DNA of 64,000 nucleotides from Bradyrhizobium sp. CCBAU 53351 (GTDB lineage Bacteria > Pseudomonadota > Alphaproteobacteria > Rhizobiales > Xanthobacteraceae), in contig NZ_CP030059.1 in the NCBI RefSeq assembly GCF_015291745.1, forward strand, positions 4,119,501 through 4,183,500, given 5' to 3'. The translations under genes and the position numbers were made by a program. Shown here piece after piece: positions 1 through 7,541 of this stretch. Under the pieces are notes generated by a model. That model was not told the DNA's origin. It saw only the letters and a program-made list of their open reading frames with translations, and did no database searches. The number at the start of each line of letters is the position of its first letter. The stretch's first letter is position 1.

Positions 1-2
1 TC

Positions 3-281
3 TTCTTCGGCCATGTGCACCGCCCGATCTTCGGCAGCTACGGCAAGATCCCGTTCTCGACCCTGCGCGGCACCAATCACCAGGTCTGGTTCGAGCTGGA
101 CGCCAATGCCACCGACCATCTGGCGAGCCACGAGCCGCCGGCCTATGGCGTGGTGCTGATCGCCGACGACAATCTCGTCGTGCACAGCCACGACTTCCTC
201 GACCAAAGCCTGCGCTTCCCCTTCGAGCCTCCGGCGGGAGTGGATGGCCGCCACTATGCGCTCAACTTCGCGGCGCGGTGA
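3..281 (+). CDS. Metallophosphoesterase, CpdA-like (3' end only)
   Basis: This is the C-terminal part of a calcineurin-like phosphoesterase whose start lies before the window. The frame opens with FFGHVHRPIFG; the GHVH motif is the last metal-ligand block of class III cyclic nucleotide phosphodiesterases and related metallophosphoesterases. About 50 residues of strand-rich C-terminus follow, ending RHYALNFAAR. The next gene starts one base after this stop, so it is probably in one operon with the Ugp-like importer, where it could release phosphate or glycerol phosphate from an imported or periplasmic phosphodiester. The substrate cannot be read from this fragment. The family call is fairly sure; the role is inferred from context. 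Confidence 0.72.
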   Translation, partial: FFGHVHRPIFGSYGKIPFSTLRGTNHQVWFELDANATDHLASHEPPAYGVVLIADDNLVVHSHDFLDQSLRFPFEPPAGVDGRHYALNFAAR

Positions 282-282
282 G

Positions 283-1233
283 ATGAGCCTCGCTGAACCC
301 GCGGCTCTCCCGGTCGCGACCTCGGCAGCGCCGCGCCTGGATGTCCTGAAGCGCCTCACCACCCGTCTCAAAGCTTCGCTGCCGGCCTATCTGCTGCTGC
401 TGCCCTCGCTGATCTTCCTCGCGCTGTTCACCTATGGCGCGATGGGACGCGTGCTCGTCGATGCGCTCTATCAGCGTGCCACGCCCAAGGCGCCGGTCCG
501 TTTCGTCGGTCTCGACAATATCAGCGCGGTGCTGGCCGACCCCGCCTTCACCGGCGCCGTCGTCAACAATTTGATCTACGCCGTCGGCACCGCGATCCCG
601 AGCATCGCGCTCGCGCTGCTGTTCGCACTGGCGCTGTCGCGCACCCATGCCGTCAGCAGCGCGCTGCGCGCCGCGCTGTTCCTGCCGGTGCTGATCCCGA
701 TGGTGGCGGCCTCCGCGCTGTTCATGTTCATCTTCCTGCCCAATGTCGGCCTGCTCGACTTCTACATCGGCCGCCTGCTTCCGGTGCTGCCGAATTGGCT
801 CGGCGACCCCGATGTCGCGCTCCAGGCGATCATGGTCATCACGATCTGGAAGAACGCCGGCTATTACATGCTGTTCTTCCTTGCCGGCCTCCAGGCCGTT
901 CCGGAGGACGTGATGGAGGCCGCTCATCTCGACGGCGCCGGGCCCTACATGCGCCTGCGCCACATCATTCTGCCGGAGCTCAAGCCCACCTTCCTGTTCG
1001 TCACCGTCATCGCGATCCTCAACGCGGTGACGCAGGTCGACCACGTCTTCGTCATGACCCAGGGCGGGCCGTCCAATTCGACCAGTCTCGTGCTGTTCTA
1101 CATCTACCAGCAGGCCGTCGAGCATTACGACGTCGGCAAGGCTTCGGCCGCGACGCTGCTGACGCTCGCCGCGCTGATGAGCCTCACCGCGCTGTCGTTC
1201 CGCACCATGGCGAACCGCGAGGGCGGGCCATGA
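283..1233 (+). CDS. ABC transporter permease, UgpA-like
   Basis: Inner-membrane permease of a carbohydrate or glycerol-3-phosphate type importer (MalF/UgpA family), about 316 residues. An N-terminal membrane segment (LPAYLLLLPSLIFLALFTYG) is followed by five more hydrophobic segments. The EAA loop that contacts the ATPase is visible as EDVMEAAHLDGAGPYMRLRH. ATG 283 is preferred over the upstream in-frame ATG at 244 because it directly follows the stop of the phosphoesterase gene and gives the usual family length. Its stop overlaps the start of the second permease by four bases, indicating translational coupling. No ATP-binding subunit is in view; it may lie upstream or be shared. Confidence 0.88.
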   Translation: MSLAEPAALPVATSAAPRLDVLKRLTTRLKASLPAYLLLLPSLIFLALFTYGAMGRVLVDALYQRATPKAPVRFVGLDNISAVLADPAFTGAVVNNLIYAVGTAIPSIALALLFALALSRTHAVSSALRAALFLPVLIPMVAASALFMFIFLPNVGLLDFYIGRLLPVLPNWLGDPDVALQAIMVITIWKNAGYYMLFFLAGLQAVPEDVMEAAHLDGAGPYMRLRHIILPELKPTFLFVTVIAILNAVTQVDHVFVMTQGGPSNSTSLVLFYIYQQAVEHYDVGKASAATLLTLAALMSLTALSFRTMANREGGP

Positions 1234-2099
1234 AGCTGATGGAGCGGCTCTACAAAGACGCCCCGCTCGCCACACGGGGCGAGATCACCCCAAAGCTCGG
1301 CTTTCTGCTGACCGTGCTGCTCGCGATCGTCTGGCTCATCCCTTTCCTGTGGATGGTCGTGGCGACGCTGCGCCCGGCTTCCGACGGCATCAACGCCATG
1401 GCCGAGCTGATGCCGAGCCTGAAGCCGACTCTCGACAACATCAGGGATGCCTGGGAGATCGGCGATTTCCCGCGCTACACGCTCAACACCACGATCATCT
1501 GCGCCGGCATCCTGCTGGTGCAGTTCGTCACGATCACGCTCGCGGGCTTTGCCTTCGCGCGCCTCGCCTTCGTCGGCAAGACGCTGATCTTCTATTTATT
1601 CCTGATGCAGCTGATGCTGGTGCCGGTGCTGCTGATCGTGCCGAACCTGTCGCTGGTGGCGCGGCTCGGCCTCTACGATACGCTCACCGGCGTGATGATG
1701 CCGTTCTTCGCCTCCGCCTTCGGCACCTTCCTGATGCGCCAGGCCTTCGAGGCGATTCCGACCGAGCTGGAAGACACGGCCCTGATCGACGGCGCCAGCC
1801 TATTGCAGCGCATCCGCCATATCTACGTGCCGCTGTCGATGCCGAGCTTCTCGGCCTTCGCCATCATCTCCGTGACCAGCCACTGGAACGACTTCCTGTG
1901 GCCGCTGATGGTGATCAATTCGCCGGACAAGCGGCCGCTCACCGTGGGCCTGTCCGTCTTCACCAAGACCGCCGAAGGCACGCAGGCCTGGGGCACCATC
2001 GCCGCCGGCACGCTGATGGTGATCGCCCCGCTGCTCGTCACTTTCCTGATCTTCCAGAAGCGCTTCATCAGCTCTTTCGTCACCTCAGGCATCAAATAG
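1230..2099 (+). CDS. ABC transporter permease, UgpE-like
   Basis: Second inner-membrane permease of the importer (MalG/UgpE family), 289 residues. It has a first membrane helix near residues 20-45 (LGFLLTVLLAIVWLIPFLWM), a WMVVATLRP stretch typical of the family, and the EAA loop (ELEDTALIDGASLLQRIRH). The start is the ATG that overlaps the TGA of the first permease. Ten bases after its stop comes the binding-protein gene, with an AGGAG sequence straddling the stop codon. It would pair with the preceding permease to form the membrane channel. The substrate is probably glycerol-3-phosphate, a glycerophosphodiester or a sugar, by analogy to Ugp. Confidence 0.88.
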   Translation: MKLMERLYKDAPLATRGEITPKLGFLLTVLLAIVWLIPFLWMVVATLRPASDGINAMAELMPSLKPTLDNIRDAWEIGDFPRYTLNTTIICAGILLVQFVTITLAGFAFARLAFVGKTLIFYLFLMQLMLVPVLLIVPNLSLVARLGLYDTLTGVMMPFFASAFGTFLMRQAFEAIPTELEDTALIDGASLLQRIRHIYVPLSMPSFSAFAIISVTSHWNDFLWPLMVINSPDKRPLTVGLSVFTKTAEGTQAWGTIAAGTLMVIAPLLVTFLIFQKRFISSFVTSGIK

Positions 2100-2110
2100 G
2101 AGATTTTCCG

Positions 2111-3445
2111 ATGCTGTTCTCCCGCAGGCTCATGCTCGGCCTTGCCACGGCAGGCTCTTTGGCAAGCGCCCTCGCCTTTCCCGCTCTCGCCGGCGAAGGT
2201 CCGACCGAGATCGATCTGTTCTTCCCCGTCCCGGTCGACGGCAAGCTCGCCCGCGACATGGGCACCCTGATCAAGGAGTTCAACGAAGGTCACCCCGACA
2301 TCAAGGCGACCGCGGTCTACACCGGCTCCTATGACGACACGCTGATCAAGACGCGCGCCGCGATCAAGGCCGGCAAGCCGCCGTCCGCGGTCATCATGTC
2401 CGCCAACTTCCTGCTCGACATGCAGATCGAGAACGAGCTCACCAATCTCGATGCGCTGATCAAGGCCGACGGCACCACCAAGGAAAAGTTTCTGGGCCAG
2501 TTCTTCCCGGCGCTGCAGGGCAACGCGGTGATCAACCGCTCGGTCTATGGCGTGCCGTTCCACAATTCGACGCCGCTGCTCTACATCAACGCGGACAAGG
2601 CCAAGGAAGCGGGCCTCGATCCGAGCCAGCCGCCGCAGACCTGGGCCGAGCTCACCGACTGGGCCAAGAAGCTGACCAAGCGCGAGGGCGACAAGGTGAC
2701 CCAATGGGGCATCGAGATTCCCTGCGCCTACGACTATTGCGGCTGGATGATGGAAACGCTCACCATGAGCAATGGCGGGCGCTATTACAACGAGGAGTTC
2801 GGCGGCGAGGTCTATTACGACACGCCCTCGATGCTGGGGGCGCTCTCCTGGTGGAATGATCTCGTCACCAAGCACAAGGTGCATCCGCCCGGCGCAACGC
2901 CAGGACCTGCCGTCAGCACCGCCTTCATCTCCGGCAACGCCGCGATGATGATGCTGTCGACGGGCTCGCTCACCTATGTGCGCGACAACGCCAAGTTCGC
3001 CTACAAGGTCGCCTTCATCCCGCGCAACGTCCGCAACGCCGTGCCGATCGGCGGCGCCTCGCTGATCGTTCCGGCAGGTCTCGAAGCCGAGAAGCAAAAG
3101 GCGGCCTGGACGCTGATCAAGTGGATGACCTCGCCCGAGAAGAGCGGCTGGTGGAGCCGCGCCACCGGCTATTTCGCGCCCAACATGGCGGCGTACAAGA
3201 CGCCTGACATGGTCGACTTCCTGAACAAGAACCCGGATGCCAGGACCGCCGTCGAGCAGCTCGACGTCGCCAAGCCGTGGTTCGCGACCTACAAGACCGT
3301 GCCGGTCCGCAAGAACCTCGAGGACGAGGTGATGCTGGTCCTCAACGGCAAGAAGCAGCCGAAGGAAGCGTTGGCTGCGGCGCAGAAGGCCGCCGACGAA
3401 ACGCTGAAGCCTTACAATGCGGAGACGTCGCTGAAGCTGCCGTAG
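2111..3445 (+). CDS. ABC transporter substrate-binding protein, UgpB-like
   Basis: Periplasmic solute-binding protein of 444 residues (family 1 extracellular binding proteins). The N-terminus MLFSRRLMLGLATAG carries a signal peptide ending near ALA-GEG; the SRR pair is weakly Tat-like. The fold signature is visible as GTLIKEFNEGHPDIKATAVY, a YTGSYDD segment resembling UgpB, and a later region GNAAMMMLSTGS. A ribosome site AGGAG lies 8 bases before ATG 2111. It is the last gene of the importer operon and is followed by an inverted repeat. The family assignment is firm; the ligand is only inferred from the UgpB-like segments and from the phosphoesterase at the operon head. Confidence 0.87.
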   Translation: MLFSRRLMLGLATAGSLASALAFPALAGEGPTEIDLFFPVPVDGKLARDMGTLIKEFNEGHPDIKATAVYTGSYDDTLIKTRAAIKAGKPPSAVIMSANFLLDMQIENELTNLDALIKADGTTKEKFLGQFFPALQGNAVINRSVYGVPFHNSTPLLYINADKAKEAGLDPSQPPQTWAELTDWAKKLTKREGDKVTQWGIEIPCAYDYCGWMMETLTMSNGGRYYNEEFGGEVYYDTPSMLGALSWWNDLVTKHKVHPPGATPGPAVSTAFISGNAAMMMLSTGSLTYVRDNAKFAYKVAFIPRNVRNAVPIGGASLIVPAGLEAEKQKAAWTLIKWMTSPEKSGWWSRATGYFAPNMAAYKTPDMVDFLNKNPDARTAVEQLDVAKPWFATYKTVPVRKNLEDEVMLVLNGKKQPKEALAAAQKAADETLKPYNAETSLKLP

Positions 3446-3464
3446 GTCTCACGGATCTAACTCG

Positions 3465-3493
3465 TGCCGGCGTTTCCCACGGGAGCGCCGGCA
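3465..3493 (+). terminator. Probable operon terminator hairpin
   Basis: An 8-bp perfect stem (TGCCGGCG at 3465-3472 with CGCCGGCA at 3486-3493) starts 20 bases after the stop of the binding-protein gene. There is no clear U-tract, so it may be a weak terminator or a 3' end stabiliser. Confidence 0.4.
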
Positions 3494-3623
3494 GCCCGGC
3501 AAACCACTTCCTCCGTCGGCCTGCGATTTTCCCGCCGCATATTGCGGTTGCATTATCCGCATCACTCACCTAACATCTGATGTTGGGGGAGGCGCTCATC
3601 ACATAAGATGGGCGTGAGGGATC

Positions 3624-4547
3624 ATGCGTGAGCGTTGGTCTGTTTATTTTTATAGGCGTATTGTAGATCTTAGAGCGGCCTTGTTCTTGATCGCTGCGGC
3701 TTTCGCGTTGAATGCCTGTGCGACGGGTGGCATCGCCGAATTCGAAGCCTACAAGGCTGCGTTCGACAAGGCGCAAACAACATCCGCGTCGATCTTCGAT
3801 CAGCTTGCGATTCAGGAACGCTGGCTGTTTCTCAGGGTCAACAGGAAGGCCCTGAACTCGGTCACGTTCGATCCCAATCTAGCAAGATATTACACCGACT
3901 CCATCGATCCGCCCGGCACAGCCGCATTACGTGCTTCGCTGGACACGATCAAAACCTATAACGACATCCTCTATGGATTGGAGACCGGGCAAACCGCCGA
4001 GGCGTTGGCCGGGAAGATTTCTGCGCTCGAGAGTTCGTTGATTTCCGGTGTCAAAGACACCTCATCAGTCATTTCGGGGCTGACCAAGGCGGAGCCGCAT
4101 GTCGCGGCCGCCTTGCCCGCGATCGATGCTGCATTCCAGGTCCTGTTGCCGTTCGTTCAAGAGGCGTTGAAACTTCGCTCGCGAGAGTACTTTCGTACTT
4201 TCCTGGTGAAGGCATATCCGACAGTGATGGCGTTGCTGCACGAGCTGCGTGAATCGACGCGGTATATTTTTCCGGTTCTGACGGCAGCCATACGAAACAG
4301 CGACACCGCGGTGAGAGCAGGCCTGACTGCGGCCGATACAGACAAGGTCAATACGTACAGGAAATTGCTGGCGGACTGGGTCATCTTGATTGATGCGACC
4401 GCGAAAGCGCTTGAACGGGCCAAACTGGCCGCCGAGGCACCCCCCACCGTCGTCAGCACCATCACCGGCCTGACAGCGGTTGCGATCGAAATGGATGCTG
4501 TCGCGCAGAGCGCAAAGAAGCATCTTGCGGAGCTTGCGACCAAGTAA
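3624..4547 (+). CDS. Predicted helical lipoprotein (unknown function)
   Basis: A 307-residue protein I cannot place in a named family. After a basic start (MRERWSVYFYRR) it has a hydrophobic segment ending in a lipobox-like LNAC-ATGG, so the mature protein would begin at Cys near residue 32 and be anchored to a membrane from the periplasmic side. The rest is almost entirely predicted amphipathic helix rich in Ala, Leu, Lys and Glu, with no Cys or recognisable catalytic motif. GTGAGG precedes the ATG. Codon use looks less GC-biased than in the flanking genes, suggesting later acquisition. It is followed 20 bases later by two genes sharing a coiled-coil module and probably belongs with them. 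Confidence 0.72.
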   Translation: MRERWSVYFYRRIVDLRAALFLIAAAFALNACATGGIAEFEAYKAAFDKAQTTSASIFDQLAIQERWLFLRVNRKALNSVTFDPNLARYYTDSIDPPGTAALRASLDTIKTYNDILYGLETGQTAEALAGKISALESSLISGVKDTSSVISGLTKAEPHVAAALPAIDAAFQVLLPFVQEALKLRSREYFRTFLVKAYPTVMALLHELRESTRYIFPVLTAAIRNSDTAVRAGLTAADTDKVNTYRKLLADWVILIDATAKALERAKLAAEAPPTVVSTITGLTAVAIEMDAVAQSAKKHLAELATK

Positions 4548-4567
4548 TTTCGAATGGGAGGCGACGT

Positions 4568-4849
4568 ATGCCCACCGCGCTGGAAATCATTCAGGACCTC
4601 AAAGTGCCGCTTCAAGAGGCATTGACGAAGGCGACCACGGACGCGGATCGACAGAAGATCGAGCAGCAGCTGCAAGCCCTCTCCGACCTCGATCTCGAGA
4701 TCACGCAACGCAATTTCACGTCCGGCATCGCCGAGCTGCAAGCGGTCACCGAGGCCTTGAGAAAGATCATCGCGGAGCTGCGGGGCCATATCGACAATCT
4801 GTTCATGGACCAGCTCGCGCAAGCCGGACGGGATAACGGTGTGGCCTGA
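4568..4849 (+). CDS. Small helical protein, stand-alone copy of a coiled-coil module
   Basis: A 93-residue protein beginning MPTALEIIQDLK and ending LFMDQLAQAGRDNGVA. Heptad-like Leu/Ile spacing across residues 5-80 predicts a long coiled coil or helical hairpin, with no signal peptide and no Cys. It matches the first 93 or so residues of the next protein closely by eye, sharing EIIQDL, KATTD-DRQKI, LQALSDLDL, GHIDNLFMDQLAQ. A GGGAGG ribosome site lies 6 bases before the ATG. It may form a mixed oligomer with the downstream protein, or act as its partner or chaperone; that role is inferred only from shared sequence and adjacency. Confidence 0.75.
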   Translation: MPTALEIIQDLKVPLQEALTKATTDADRQKIEQQLQALSDLDLEITQRNFTSGIAELQAVTEALRKIIAELRGHIDNLFMDQLAQAGRDNGVA

Positions 4850-4910
4850 TCCCCGGACGACGAGGACTTTCGGCAATTTCGAGCAAATCAGTTTTGACGG
4901 GAGATAGGGC

Positions 4911-5915
4911 ATGGCATCCACCCCGCTGGAGATCATCCAAGACCTCGAGGAGTCACTGCGCCAGGCCTACAAGAAGGCAACGACCGACGAGGATCGCCAG
5001 AAGATCGTGGAGAAGTTGCAAGCGCTCTCGGATCTCGATCTTCGAATCACGCTCGAGGAATTCGAAACCGAGATCGCCAAGCTGCAGGCGATCACCGATA
5101 CATTGAAAGCAATCATCACCGAACTGCAGGGCCACATCGACAATCTGTTCATGGACCAACTTGCGCAGGTCGGCAAAGAGAACGGCTTGTTGCCGCAGAG
5201 CAAGCCGACCGGCGGCCCGCCCGACAACCTCGGCGCGAGCACGGCTGGAGCTGGATCGGCGGGACCGGCGGGATCGGGCTCGACGGTTGGCGGGATCGAC
5301 TGTGCCTTGGACTGCCAGGACAAAGCCGTGAAGATCAAGAAAGCGGGCTTCACCTTCGTCTGCCGCTATTACCGCAACGCTTCATCACATTATCCGCCAC
5401 TGTCCGCCCAGGAGGTGGCAACCCTTTCGGCCGCCGGCTTGTCGGTCGTTGCGGTCTGGGAGAGCGCCTCCGACAAGATCGGGCATTTTTCGTTCACCAG
5501 CGGCGTCAACGAGGCGACGTCCGCCTATCATCAGGCGCTACTTGCCGGCCAGCCGAAGGACACGCCCATCTATTTCGCCGTGGACGCCGATTTCAACGCG
5601 ACGGAGATCGCAGGACCTGTTCGCGATTATTTTCGCGGGATCGCATCCGGCTTCGATGCGATCAGCCACCACGCGCCGATCTACCAGATCGGCGTCTACG
5701 GCTCCGGCCTCACCTGCGGAACGCTGACCAATCAGGGCCTGGCCAAATACGCGTGGCTCGCAATGTCCACCGGCTGGCGCGGATCGAAGACATTTAAGGG
5801 CTGGAACATCAAGCAGTCGGGTGAGACCGTCAATATGGGCTTCGACTACGATTCAGACGTGGCCAAGCCCGGCTTTGGTGGCTTTCAAAGCGTGCTGGCG
5901 AACGCGATCGCCTGA
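4911..5915 (+). CDS. Coiled-coil module fused to DUF1906 glycoside-hydrolase-like domain
   Basis: A 334-residue two-part protein. Residues 1-93 repeat the helical module of the preceding small protein. Residues 94-127 are a Gly/Ser/Pro/Ala linker. Residues 128-334 resemble DUF1906, the Rv2525c-like TIM-barrel family related to GH25 lysozyme-like hydrolases. Candidate active-site acids sit where the fold places them: D130 in GGID, E184 in AVWES, D225 and D227 in YFAVDAD, D312 and D314 in FDYDSD; the GVYGSG strand is present. There is no N-terminal signal peptide, unlike mycobacterial Rv2525c, which is exported by the Tat route. Either it acts inside the cell or it leaves by another path. A cell-wall glycan target is plausible but unproven. 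Confidence 0.78.
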   Translation: MASTPLEIIQDLEESLRQAYKKATTDEDRQKIVEKLQALSDLDLRITLEEFETEIAKLQAITDTLKAIITELQGHIDNLFMDQLAQVGKENGLLPQSKPTGGPPDNLGASTAGAGSAGPAGSGSTVGGIDCALDCQDKAVKIKKAGFTFVCRYYRNASSHYPPLSAQEVATLSAAGLSVVAVWESASDKIGHFSFTSGVNEATSAYHQALLAGQPKDTPIYFAVDADFNATEIAGPVRDYFRGIASGFDAISHHAPIYQIGVYGSGLTCGTLTNQGLAKYAWLAMSTGWRGSKTFKGWNIKQSGETVNMGFDYDSDVAKPGFGGFQSVLANAIA

Positions 5916-6032
5916 GCGCCCCCATTAACCCCCCGTCCACCATCCGGCCCGTCGCACCGCCGGTAACCATCGCAATTAACAGACCCTCAACGCGCCCCCG
6001 ACAAATCTATCAATGTTTCTGGAGATTTCGCC

Positions 6033-6143
6033 GTGGATCTGTTGGTTTTCGAGTTCCTGGGGCTGGCGCTGGTCGGCATGTGCGTGGTCGTGGTGGCGCT
6101 GCCCTGCGCGCGCAAATCCTCGCACCGGGTCCGCTACGAATAG
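6033..6143 (+). CDS. Single-span membrane microprotein, 36 residues
   Basis: A short frame starting at GTG 6033 with a strong GGAG site 8 bases upstream. It encodes MDLLVFEFLGLALVGMCV followed by more Val/Ala, then a basic tail ending RVRYE. One hydrophobic segment covers residues 3-24, with a Cys-Ala-Arg-Lys boundary. A hairpin follows at 6182-6202. The overlapping frame from 6013 has Trp-rich, unlikely composition and is a shadow. Function is unknown. The call rests on the ribosome site, the composition and the hairpin. Confidence 0.5.
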   Translation: MDLLVFEFLGLALVGMCVVVVALPCARKSSHRVRYE

Positions 6144-6181
6144 GAATTTCGTCGGAAAAGACGATTCCGGACCGAATGCAA

Positions 6182-6202
6182 GGCTCGAATTCGCATCGAG
6201 CC
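6182..6202 (+). terminator. Hairpin between microprotein and rnd
   Basis: A 7-bp perfect stem, GGCTCGA (6182-6188) with TCGAGCC (6196-6202), and a 7-base loop. It lies downstream of the microprotein frame and about 57 bases before rnd. It could terminate the short transcript or be part of the rnd leader. Confidence 0.35.
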
Positions 6203-6259
6203 CCTTGACATCACAGCACTTTCGGCAGAACGGCTGATATCAAGTGTCATGGGCCGTTC

Positions 6260-7408
6260 ATGGATTTAATTACCACCACCGCTGACCTCGCGGCTGCCTG
6301 CAGCCGGCTGGCCAAGCACCCCGTCATTACCGTCGATACCGAGTTCCTGCGCGAGACCACCTATTACCCGCTGCTGTGCGTGGTGCAGATGGCCAGCGCC
6401 GAGGAGGCTATCGTCATCGATACCCTGGCCGCCGGCATCGATCTCAAGCCGTTCTTCGAGCTGATGGCCAATGAGGGCGTGCTGAAGGTCTTCCACGCCG
6501 CCCGTCAGGACATCGAGATCATCTGGCATCAGGCCAATATCATCCCGCACCCGGTGTTCGACACCCAGGTCGCCGCGATGGTGCTCGGTTACGGCGACAG
6601 CATCGCTTACGACGCGCTGGTCGAGAAGGTCACCGGCCACCGCCCGGACAAGACCCACCGCTTCACCGACTGGTCGCGTCGGCCGCTGACCAAGGAGCAG
6701 ATGCATTACGCGGTGTCCGACGTCACCCATTTGCGCGACGTGTTCGCAGCGCTCGACGCCGATCTCAAGAAGCGCCGCCGCAGCGAATGGGTCTCCATCG
6801 AGATGGAGGTCCTCACCTCCCCCAGAACCTACGACTTCCACCCCGAGCGCGCCTGGGAACGGCTGAAGACGCGCGTGCGCAAGCCGAAGGATCTCGCCGT
6901 CCTCATGGAGGTCGCCGCCTGGCGCGAGCAGGAGGCGCAGAGCCGTGACGTGCCGCGCGGCCGCGTGCTGCGCGACGAGGCGGTCACCGACATCGCGACC
7001 CACGCGCCGACCACGCTGGAGAAGCTCGCCCATCTCCGCTCGGTGCCGAAAGGTTTTGAGAAGTCCAAATGGGGCGCGGACATCGTCGCCGCGGTCGAGC
7101 GCGGCCTGGCCCGGGACTTTGCGACGCTGCCGAAGCTGGAGAAGCCGCGCAACAACAACAATGGCGCGGCCATCGTCGAGCTCTTGAAGGTGCTGCTGCG
7201 CATGACCGCCGAGAAGCATGCGGTCGCCAGCAAGGTGATCGCGACGGTCGACGACCTCGAAGAGATCGCAGCCGACGACGAGGCCGACGTCCCCGCCCTG
7301 CGCGGCTGGCGCCGCGAGCTGTTCGGTGACGCCGCGCTGAAGCTGAAGCGCGGCGAGCTGGCGCTGGCGGTCGAGAAAGGCCGCGTGATCGGAGTTCAGC
7401 GGGCGTAA
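6260..7408 (+). CDS. rnd: Ribonuclease D
   Basis: A 3'-5' exoribonuclease of 382 residues that trims tRNA precursors and other small RNAs. The N-terminal DEDDy nuclease domain shows its metal-binding acids in order: VDTEFLRE (Exo I), the Asp of [10 protein letters not shown] (Exo II), and YAVSDVTHL (Exo III, with Tyr four residues before Asp). The C-terminal half, from about residue 205, carries an HRDC-like helical region ([20 protein letters not shown]). Length is normal for the family. It is flanked by unrelated genes and followed by an inverted repeat element, so it is probably a single-gene transcript. Confidence 0.93.
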   Translation: MDLITTTADLAAACSRLAKHPVITVDTEFLRETTYYPLLCVVQMASAEEAIVIDTLAAGIDLKPFFELMANEGVLKVFHAARQDIEIIWHQANIIPHPVFDTQVAAMVLGYGDSIAYDALVEKVTGHRPDKTHRFTDWSRRPLTKEQMHYAVSDVTHLRDVFAALDADLKKRRRSEWVSIEMEVLTSPRTYDFHPERAWERLKTRVRKPKDLAVLMEVAAWREQEAQSRDVPRGRVLRDEAVTDIATHAPTTLEKLAHLRSVPKGFEKSKWGADIVAAVERGLARDFATLPKLEKPRNNNNGAAIVELLKVLLRMTAEKHAVASKVIATVDDLEEIAADDEADVPALRGWRRELFGDAALKLKRGELALAVEKGRVIGVQRA

Positions 7409-7433
7409 CGGTCAGCCGCACCGCCTCTCCACC

Positions 7434-7518
7434 GTCATTGCGAGGAGCTCTTGCGACGAAGCAATCCAGACTGTTTCCGAGGAGGGATTCTGGATTGCTT
7501 CGCTGCGCTCGCAATGAC
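7434..7518. repeat. REP-like palindromic repeat element
   Basis: An imperfect 85-base inverted repeat. It begins GTCATTGCGAG and ends CTCGCAATGAC, with inner arms GCAATCCAGA and TCTGGATTGC. It fills the space between the convergent rnd and aminotransferase genes. Elements of this form are commonly scattered between genes in Bradyrhizobium and relatives and may act as bidirectional terminators. Confidence 0.7.
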
Positions 7519-7541
7519 GAAATTTGACGCCGTGGCTCGGC

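Noticed and set aside
6013..6237. 74-codon frame overlapping the microprotein
   Set aside because: Trp/Ser/Arg-rich composition and poor ribosome-site placement; the GTG frame at 6033 fits the GGAG site better.
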